Source: Lachnospiraceae bacterium (GTDB lineage Bacteria; Bacillota; Clostridia; Lachnospirales; Lachnospiraceae). From it: DNA of 11,977 nucleotides. The stretch's first letter is position 1. Each line of letters begins with the position of its first letter. A model generated the notes under the pieces. That model was not told the DNA's origin. It ran no database searches and saw nothing but the letters and a program-made list of their open reading frames with translations. The stretch covers positions 1 through 11,977 of the forward strand of contig JAKSRN010000033.1 of assembly GCA_024403585.1 (NCBI GenBank), given 5' to 3'. Positions 7,319 to 11,977 of the stretch are shown piece after piece. The position numbers and the translations under genes were made by a program.

Positions 7319-8298
7319 AGCAGATTGCCGATGATATAAAAAAGAGACAGTTTAAAAGAGTATATCTTCTCTATGGAGAAGAGAAATATCTGAAAGAACA
7401 GTATAAAAAGAAGCTCCTTTCTGCTTTGGGGACTGAGGAGGATACCATGAACTTTTCCCGTTTTGAAGGGAAGGGGATCAGTGAGGCAGAACTCATTGAT
7501 CTGGCAGAAACACTGCCTTTCTTCTCGGAATACAGGGTGATCCTTCTTGAAGATACCGGCTTTTTCAAAAATAAAACAGAAAAGCTTGCCGCGTATCTGG
7601 AGAATCCTCCGGATCATCTTGTCATGATCTTTTCGGAACAGGAAGTAGATAAGAGAAATAAATTGTTTAAGACGGTCGGAAAGACCGGTTATCCTGCCGA
7701 GTTTGGTGTACAGAAAGCGGATGTGCTGATGCGCTGGGTGCTGGGTATGCTGAACAGGGAGCATAAAAAGATCACCAGGCCGGTGATGGAACTTTTTCTG
7801 GAGAAAACAGGAACGGACATGGGACAGATCAGCCAGGAACTGGAAAAGCTTCTTTCCTATACAATGGGAAGGGAAGTGATCCGGGAAGAGGATGTCCTTA
7901 CGATCTGTACCAACAGGGTGGAGAATCAGATCTTTGCCATGGTCCGTGCAGTAAGTGAGAAGAAACAGAAGAGAGCCCTGCAGCTCTATTATGACCTGCT
8001 TGCCCTGAAGGAACCTCCTATGAGGATCCTCTATCTTCTTGCGAGAGAGATGAATCTTCTTCTCCAGGTAAAAGAGATGAAAAATGCAGGTTTTGATCAG
8101 AAGACCATCGCTTCTAAGGCCGGTATTGCTCCCTTTGCGGTAAGAAATTATCTTCCGGTGGCGGAGTGCTACAGCAGTGAGATGCTGAGGTCGGCGGTTG
8201 AGGATTTTACAGATGCAGAGACCGCTGTAAAAACCGGACGTCTGTCAGATGTTCTCAGCGTGGAGATGATGATTGTAAAATATTCGGAAAATGCTTGA
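7315..8298 (+). CDS. holA: DNA polymerase III subunit delta
   Basis: A 327-aa clamp-loader delta subunit, which opens the beta sliding clamp so the replicase can load on DNA. The frame is open from a GTG at 7261, but TTG 7315 is chosen. It has AGGAGGAA (7303-7310) 4 nt ahead, gives the family-typical start KQIADDIKKRQFKRVYLLYG, and overlaps the glycosyltransferase stop as TTGA, a classic coupled junction. The N-terminal clamp-contact region (about 1-140) carries YLLYGEEKYLKEQY, then RFEG, SEYRVILLED and PPDHLVMIF. A middle AAA+-like lid follows (about 150-200; MGQISQELEKLLSY), then the C-terminal collar helices (about 205-325; NQIFAMVRAVSEKK and PPMRILYLLAREMNLLLQVKEM). No P-loop is expected in delta and none is seen. 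The length is normal. The rpsT promoter begins inside the last codons. High confidence. Confidence 0.95.
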   Translation: MKQIADDIKKRQFKRVYLLYGEEKYLKEQYKKKLLSALGTEEDTMNFSRFEGKGISEAELIDLAETLPFFSEYRVILLEDTGFFKNKTEKLAAYLENPPDHLVMIFSEQEVDKRNKLFKTVGKTGYPAEFGVQKADVLMRWVLGMLNREHKKITRPVMELFLEKTGTDMGQISQELEKLLSYTMGREVIREEDVLTICTNRVENQIFAMVRAVSEKKQKRALQLYYDLLALKEPPMRILYLLAREMNLLLQVKEMKNAGFDQKTIASKAGIAPFAVRNYLPVAECYSSEMLRSAVEDFTDAETAVKTGRLSDVLSVEMMIVKYSENA

Positions 8299-8323
8299 CA
8301 GAAATTGGAAAAAGGGATATTAT
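8295..8323 (+). promoter_or_regulatory. Promoter P1 of rpsT
   Basis: A perfect -35 TTGACA (8295-8300) and a -10 TATTAT (8318-8323) are separated by the optimal 17 nt. The -35 overlaps the holA stop codon. Expected transcription start is near 8330, giving a leader of about 98 nt for rpsT. Best promoter match in the window. Confidence 0.8.
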
Positions 8324-8359
8324 TATCAAGCATGTTTCGTTGAGGTTTCCGTGTCTTCC

Positions 8360-8387
8360 TTGACGATCAAATATATTAAAAAATAAT
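8360..8387 (+). promoter_or_regulatory. Possible second promoter P2 of rpsT
   Basis: TTGACG (8360-8365) lies 16 nt before AATAAT (8382-8387), each one mismatch from consensus. Expected start is about 8394, giving a leader of about 34 nt. Tandem promoters are common before ribosomal protein genes, but the AT-rich DNA makes chance -10 matches easy. Confidence 0.45.
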
Positions 8388-8427
8388 CAAACAATAAAAA
8401 TTGAAAATTTTCAGGGAGGTGTACACT

Positions 8428-8691
8428 TTGGCTAACATTAAATCCGCAAAGAAAAGAATCCTGGTTACAAGAACCAAAACCATGAGAAATAAATCTATCA
8501 GATCTGCAGTTAAAACAGCTATGAAAAAAGTTGATGCAGCAGTAGCAGCAAACGATAAAGTAGCAGCAGCAGCAGCTCTTCAGAATGCAATCTCTACAAT
8601 CGATAAAGCTTGCACAAAAGGTGTTTATCACAAAAACAATGCGTCCAGAAAAGTTTCCCGTCTTACCAAAGCTGTAAACTCTATCGCATAA
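8428..8691 (+). CDS. rpsT: 30S ribosomal protein S20
   Basis: An 87-aa basic protein that binds 16S rRNA early in 30S assembly; the length is exactly typical. It begins MANIKSAKKRILVTRTKTMRNKS, has a central alanine-rich helix (about 38-56) and ends KNNASRKVSRLTKAVNSIA, all characteristic of S20. The start is TTG 8428, preceded by the strong Shine-Dalgarno sequence AGGGAGGTG (8413-8421), 6 nt away. No ATG is available near the conserved N-terminus. An earlier in-frame TTG at 8401 lacks a ribosome binding site. E. coli rpsT also starts with UUG, and there the weak codon takes part in S20 autoregulation; the same here would be an inference. It has its own promoters and terminator. A 12-bp palindrome TGAAAATTTTCA (8402-8413) abuts the ribosome binding site. 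Confidence 0.98.
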   Translation: MANIKSAKKRILVTRTKTMRNKSIRSAVKTAMKKVDAAVAANDKVAAAAALQNAISTIDKACTKGVYHKNNASRKVSRLTKAVNSIA

Positions 8692-8715
8692 TTAAAAATC
8701 AGAATGACTATTCAG

Positions 8716-8748
8716 AACCCGGATGTACCGTCATGCATCCGGGTTTTT
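8716..8748 (+). terminator. Intrinsic terminator after rpsT
   Basis: AACCCGGATG (8716-8725) and CATCCGGGTT (8736-8745) form a perfect 10-bp stem with a 10-nt loop, followed by TTTTT (8744-8748). It begins 24 nt after the rpsT stop and isolates rpsT from the flavoenzyme gene. Confidence 0.92.
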
Positions 8749-8838
8749 GTTGTCTGAAAATATATATTCGATTTCGGCCTTATATAGTAAATGAAACACA
8801 GTACAGTTGTTATGACATTTCTTTTTGCTTTTTGTAGA

Positions 8839-8863
8839 ATTCTGCCAAACGTTATGGCATAAT
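8839..8863 (+). promoter_or_regulatory. Extended -10 with an overlapping dyad upstream of the flavoenzyme gene
   Basis: TGGCATAAT (8855-8863) reads as an extended -10 (TGn plus CATAAT); no good -35 is seen (TTGTAG at 8832-8837 is 20 nt away). The same bases are the right arm of a dyad, ATTCTGCCA (8839-8847), 7-nt spacer, TGGCATAAT, matched at 8 of 9 positions. A repressor bound here would cover the promoter. Expected transcription start is near 8870. Confidence 0.45.
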
Positions 8864-8869
8864 GGTGTT

Positions 8870-9056
8870 GTTATGTGACGAATGTCACAAGGATGCCCAT
8901 GGCATAGCAAAAAGCGGAAGCTGCGATAGGGAACGCAATGTAAAAATCTGCTTTTGCGGTATGCCTGGTGATCAGAAACAGGGAAAAGACTCTGTCCAAA
9001 GCGAAAGAGCGGATCAAAGGGACAGTAGTTGTGTAGAGAACGGAGGAAAGAAGAGT
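8870..9056 (+). other. Structured 5' leader of the flavoenzyme gene (gene-poor stretch)
   Basis: From 8749 to 9056 I see no convincing gene. The 187 nt between the expected transcription start and the ATG can fold. GGCATA (8901-8906) pairs with TATGCC (8960-8965), and GCAAAAAGC (8907-8915) pairs with GCTTTTGC (8950-8957) with one A bulged, with a GG bulge between the two helices. The stem can go on through GGA/TCT (8916-8918 and 8947-8949, one G-U). Inside it TGCG/CGCA (8922-8925 and 8934-8937) closes an 8-nt loop. Smaller options are ATGCC-CAT-GGCAT (8893-8905), AGC-GGAA-GCT (8913-8922) and CTGTCC/GGACAG (8992-8997 and 9020-9025). It matches no riboswitch class I know. The frame of the next gene is open through it, but a protein there looks unconvincing. 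Confidence 0.4.
8873..8890. promoter_or_regulatory. CRP/Rex-type operator dyad
   Basis: TGTGACGAATGTCACA (8874-8889) is a perfect 16-bp dyad. It matches the CRP-type consensus TGTGA-N6-TCACA in full, and with its flanks it matches the Rex-type site TTGTGAA-N4-TTCACAA at 11 of 14 defined positions. It starts 10 bp after the candidate -10, a position that suits repression. In RNA it would be a 6-bp hairpin with a GAAU loop at the very 5' end of the transcript. Confidence 0.5.
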
Positions 9057-11012
9057 ATGGATAGAAAATTTCCAAACCTTTGCAAACCACTTCAGGTTGG
9101 CAACGTAACATTCCGCAACCGTATGTGCTCAGCACCTATGGGTGGAACAGACATCACAAAGGACGGCTGCATCGGTCCTAAATCTGCAGCATTTTATGAA
9201 TTAAGAGGAAAAGGAGGAGCAGCTGCTGTAACTGTAAGTGAGTGTATGGTTCATCCTGAGACAGATGGATCTCATGCATATCATCTGGATCTGGCAGTTC
9301 TTGATTCACTGGCTTCCTTTACTTATTGTGCAGACGCAATTCGTCGTCACGGCGCAATCCCTACCCTGGAGCTGTCCCATTCCGGACAGTTTGCCGGCAC
9401 ATATATGACTGATAAAACAAAACAGAAAACCATGATCCAGTATGGTGTAAGCCCATCTGTTCGTGCAGACGGTCTGGAGATCCACGAGCTGACACAGGAG
9501 CTGATCGATGATATCGTTGCTTCTTATGGCCGTGTAGCAGGTCTTGCTAAGAGAGCAGGTTTTGAGATGCTGATGATCCATGGCGGACATGGCTGGCTGA
9601 TCAACCAGTTCCTGTCACCACTCTTTAACGAGAGAACAGACAAATACGGCGGATCTCTGGAGAACAGAACCCGTTTTGCAAAAGAAGTTATGACAGCAAT
9701 CCGTGAGGCAGTTGGCCCTGGATTCCCTCTGGAGTTCCGTATGAGCGGATCTGAGTTCTGCGAGGGCGGATATGATCTGGACGAAGGTGTTCGTATTGCA
9801 AAAGAGATGGAGCCATATGTAGATATTCTCCATGTTTCTGCAGGAACATACCAGAAGACATTCGGCATCACTCATCCATCCATGTTCGAAGAGCACGGAA
9901 GAAACGTATTCCTGGCAGAGGAGATTAAAAAACATGTATCCGTTCCGGTTGCTACTCTTGGCGGTCTGAATGAGCCTGAGCTTCTGGAGGAGATCATTGC
10001 TTCCGGTAAAGCTGACCTGGTTTACATGGGAAGAGCTCTTCTGGCAGATCCATTCCTTCCAAGAAAAGTGGTTGAGGGAAGAGACAATGAGATCAAGAGA
10101 TGTCTGCGCTGCTTCACCTGTATGGCTGAGCGTGCTGTTACATCCACAAGACGTTGTACCATCAATCCGCTGATCGGACGTGAGATGGACGGCGTAGAGA
10201 TCCATCCTGTTGCTGAGAGTGAGAGAAAGAAAGTTCTGGTAGTCGGTGCAGGTCCTGGAGGACTTGAGGCTGCTCTGACAGCTGCTAAGAGAGGACATAA
10301 GGTTGTTCTCTGTGACAGCGCAAGCGAGGTTGGCGGTATTCTGAAGAGTGAGAGAGCGCTTCCATTCAAATATGAGATGTATCAGCTTGGTGTTACACAG
10401 GAAGTACTGTGCCGCAAGGCTGGTGTTGAGATTCGTCTGAATACTACTGTTACACCTGAGTATGCAGCTGCGGAAAATGCTGACGCCATCATCATCGCTG
10501 TTGGTTCTGAGCCACTGGTTCCACCGATCAAAGGCTTAAGAGACGGTGAGAATGTAATCATCGTTAATAACTATTATCTTGAGAAAGATAAAGTGGCAGA
10601 TGAAGTTGTTGTATTTGGTGGCGGTCTTGCAGGCTGTGAGGCAGCGATCCATCTTGGAATGGAAGGCAAGAAAGTACACCTGGTAGAGATGAGAGACGAG
10701 CTTGCTCCTGATGCAAACGTTCGTCATCGTCCTCTTCTTCTGAAGGAGATTGATAAATATGTTACTGTTCATACCGGATATAAGGGAATGGAAGTAACTG
10801 CAGACGGAATTATCTGCGAGGATAAGAATGGTGAGACACACCTGGTTCCTGGAAAGACTGTAATCTGTGCTCTTGGTCAGAGAGCAAGAAAACAGGTAGC
10901 AGCAGATCTGCTTGACTGTGCACCATGGACCATTACTATCGGTGACTGCAACCGTGCAGCTACCATTACTCAGGCTGTATATCAGGGATATCATGCAGCA
11001 CTGGATCTGTAA
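9057..11012 (+). CDS. FMN/4Fe-4S/FAD ene-reductase (old yellow enzyme / 2,4-dienoyl-CoA reductase / BaiCD-like family)
   Basis: A 651-aa NAD(P)H-dependent flavoenzyme of the family that includes 2,4-dienoyl-CoA reductase, enoate reductases, BaiCD/BaiH, trimethylamine dehydrogenase and gut daidzein reductases, which mostly reduce activated C=C bonds. ATG 9057 has GGAGGA (9042-9047) 9 nt ahead and matches the family N-terminus (PLQVGNVTFRNRMCSAPMGG). The TIM barrel (about 5-345) has IHGGHGWLINQFLSP (174-188) and NERTDKYGGSLENR (191-204). Four cysteines 349, 352, 355 and 367 (CxxCxxC-x11-C) should bind a 4Fe-4S cluster. The FAD/NAD(P) part has VVGAGPGG (395-402) and a second Rossmann motif VFGGGLAG (519-526). 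Trp180 stands where most old yellow enzymes have a proton-donor Tyr. Codon use is more biased than in comEC (mostly CTG, GTT, CGT/AGA), suggesting high expression. It is followed 27 nt later by a DUF3137-like gene. The substrate cannot be named. Confidence 0.9.
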   Translation: MDRKFPNLCKPLQVGNVTFRNRMCSAPMGGTDITKDGCIGPKSAAFYELRGKGGAAAVTVSECMVHPETDGSHAYHLDLAVLDSLASFTYCADAIRRHGAIPTLELSHSGQFAGTYMTDKTKQKTMIQYGVSPSVRADGLEIHELTQELIDDIVASYGRVAGLAKRAGFEMLMIHGGHGWLINQFLSPLFNERTDKYGGSLENRTRFAKEVMTAIREAVGPGFPLEFRMSGSEFCEGGYDLDEGVRIAKEMEPYVDILHVSAGTYQKTFGITHPSMFEEHGRNVFLAEEIKKHVSVPVATLGGLNEPELLEEIIASGKADLVYMGRALLADPFLPRKVVEGRDNEIKRCLRCFTCMAERAVTSTRRCTINPLIGREMDGVEIHPVAESERKKVLVVGAGPGGLEAALTAAKRGHKVVLCDSASEVGGILKSERALPFKYEMYQLGVTQEVLCRKAGVEIRLNTTVTPEYAAAENADAIIIAVGSEPLVPPIKGLRDGENVIIVNNYYLEKDKVADEVVVFGGGLAGCEAAIHLGMEGKKVHLVEMRDELAPDANVRHRPLLLKEIDKYVTVHTGYKGMEVTADGIICEDKNGETHLVPGKTVICALGQRARKQVAADLLDCAPWTITIGDCNRAATITQAVYQGYHAALDL

Positions 11013-11039
11013 AAACTGACAAAGGCGGAAAGAAACGGG

Positions 11040-11918
11040 ATGGATAAGCTGCGGAAAGAATATGAAGCGCAGATGAAGCGCTATCTTGACGGTAATAAGA
11101 TCAGCAAACTGATGATCGTTGTAGGCGTGGCCTTTATGATCGTTGGTTTTATGAACAGAAATTCAACGGGAAGGATGATCCTTTTCTTTGCTCTGACGAT
11201 AGGTTCCTGCGTGGTAGGTGTCCTGGTCGGACAGAAGAGAAAGGCTGCATTTTCCACCTATGTTGGACAGACGGTTACAAGAAGTGTAATGGAAGAGTAT
11301 TTTCAGGTGGATGACTTTATCATGCATGGAGAGACTCCGCTGGATGAGATCCGTACAGCAGAACTCTTCTGGAACTACAATCGTATTATCGGAAGCCGTG
11401 TGGTCAGAGGAAAGCTGGGAGGAAACAGATTTCAGTGTTCCAATGTAACGCTGGATGAGACTACCGGCACAGCCAATAAGAATACCCGTGTTTTTTCCGG
11501 CCAGTATGTGTTCACTGATCTGAAAGAACCTGTCAAAGGGGCCATTCGAATTCTGGACAAGGAGAATCCGGTAAAAACTCTGGTACAGGGCTGCCGACCG
11601 GTTAAGATGTCCTCAATCCAGGAGTTTGATGATCTCTTTGAGGTTTCTGCAGTGGATCCGGCAGAGGCAAGAGCCTTCCTGACGGAAGAAAGGAGAAAAG
11701 CACTGCTTGAACTGAAACATCTTCTGAAAGAGAAAGGCGGAGAGGAAAAGGCACAGCTGAATCTTATGTACAAAGGTAACAAGATTTATGCTGCCCTGGG
11801 CTCAGGTGTATTCCTCTTCCACAGACAGACGGAGCTGCTTAAAGTAGAAGAGATTATTGAATATAATTCTCTGGATGCAGCATATGTGCAGAAAGCAGTA
11901 GAACTTCTGCTGGTTTGA
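11040..11918 (+). CDS. DUF3137-like membrane protein
   Basis: A 292-aa protein of unknown function. After a basic, amphipathic start (MDKLRKEYEAQMKRYLDGNK) come two TM helices (about 23-39 and 46-65) with a very short turn, so both ends should lie on the same side, probably the cytoplasm. The soluble part resembles DUF3137: GSRVVRGKLGGNRFQCSNV (118-136), VFSGQYVFTDL (150-160), the segment around EFDDLFEVSAVDPAEARAFL, and MYKGNKIYAALGSGVFLF (244-261). These place a compact repeat-like beta domain after the membrane hairpin. The ATG at 11040 has only a weak AGGCGGA (11022-11028) upstream. The gene lies 27 nt after the ene-reductase with no terminator between, and is closed by a strong one, so the two are probably co-transcribed. 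A functional link between them is unproven. The family call is by eye. Confidence 0.75.
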   Translation: MDKLRKEYEAQMKRYLDGNKISKLMIVVGVAFMIVGFMNRNSTGRMILFFALTIGSCVVGVLVGQKRKAAFSTYVGQTVTRSVMEEYFQVDDFIMHGETPLDEIRTAELFWNYNRIIGSRVVRGKLGGNRFQCSNVTLDETTGTANKNTRVFSGQYVFTDLKEPVKGAIRILDKENPVKTLVQGCRPVKMSSIQEFDDLFEVSAVDPAEARAFLTEERRKALLELKHLLKEKGGEEKAQLNLMYKGNKIYAALGSGVFLFHRQTELLKVEEIIEYNSLDAAYVQKAVELLLV

Positions 11919-11944
11919 TCAGAAAACAGAATAATATGAAAAAG

Positions 11945-11976
11945 AAGACCGTCCGGAGTTTCCGGACGGTCTTTTT
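11945..11976 (+). terminator. Intrinsic terminator after the DUF3137-like gene
   Basis: AAGACCGTCCGGA (11945-11957) and TCCGGACGGTCTT (11961-11973) form a perfect 13-bp GC-rich stem with a 3-nt loop, followed by TTTTT (11972-11976). It begins 26 nt after the stop codon and closes the ene-reductase unit. Confidence 0.95.
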
Positions 11977-11977
11977 G

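Noticed and set aside
8783..8788. TATAGT as the -10 of the ene-reductase promoter
   Set aside because: No acceptable -35 at 16-18 nt, and the downstream extended -10 is a better candidate.
8862..9056. In-frame N-terminal extension of the ene-reductase (65 codons)
   Set aside because: The frame is open and Cys-rich, but the ATG at 8862 overlaps the candidate -10 and lacks a ribosome binding site. The family N-terminus fits ATG 9057, which has GGAGGA upstream. An open run of this length can occur by chance.
8731..9135. 134-codon open frame on the minus strand over the flavoenzyme leader
   Set aside because: It has no recognisable domain or ribosome binding site, and it overlaps a terminator, the promoter region and the start of a real gene. 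The composition (many Cys, His, Arg) looks like antisense shadow.

Overview
The window looks like a chromosomal segment of a low-to-mid GC Firmicute, most likely a gut Lachnospiraceae (Blautia-like). The basis is protein style, strong AGGAGG-type ribosome binding sites, the comEA...comEC...holA-rpsT gene order and an anaerobe-type FMN/4Fe-4S/FAD ene-reductase. The genus is a guess. All genes lie on the + strand, and no mobile element, CRISPR array, tRNA or rRNA was seen.

Region 1 (1-4033): a candidate promoter at 8-36 precedes four closely spaced genes. They are a ComEA-type lipoprotein (SLBB plus helix-hairpin-helix), an OmpR-family response regulator, a two-TM sensor kinase, and a membrane-anchored protein with two GerMN domains. 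A 13-bp hairpin at 4002-4033 closes the unit. Response regulator, kinase and GerMN protein in this order resemble actinobacterial MtrA-MtrB-LpqB.

Region 2 (4034-8298): a complete comEC (DNA-uptake channel with C-terminal metallo-beta-lactamase-like domain), then a DPM1-like family 2 glycosyltransferase with its own candidate promoter. The glycosyltransferase is coupled through a TTGA stop/start overlap to holA (DNA polymerase III delta), which starts with TTG.

Region 3 (8295-8748): rpsT (ribosomal protein S20) has two candidate tandem promoters, the first overlapping the end of holA. It has a TTG start behind a strong Shine-Dalgarno sequence and a strong terminator. ComEA-ComEC-HolA-S20 is the old Firmicute order (B. 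subtilis comEA-comEB-comEC-yqzM-holA-rpsT-gpr). Here a two-component/GerMN cassette sits between comEA and comEC, a glycosyltransferase sits before holA, and no gpr follows rpsT within the window.

Region 4 (8749-11977): about 310 nt without a convincing gene leads into a 651-aa old-yellow-enzyme/2,4-dienoyl-CoA-reductase-like flavoenzyme and a DUF3137-like membrane protein, closed by a strong terminator. The gene-free stretch is the most interesting part. It holds an extended -10, a dyad lying over that -10, a perfect 16-bp dyad of CRP/Rex type just downstream, and a predicted 187-nt leader able to fold into a long stem. The flavoenzyme therefore looks like a separately and tightly regulated, highly expressed gene that may respond to redox state.
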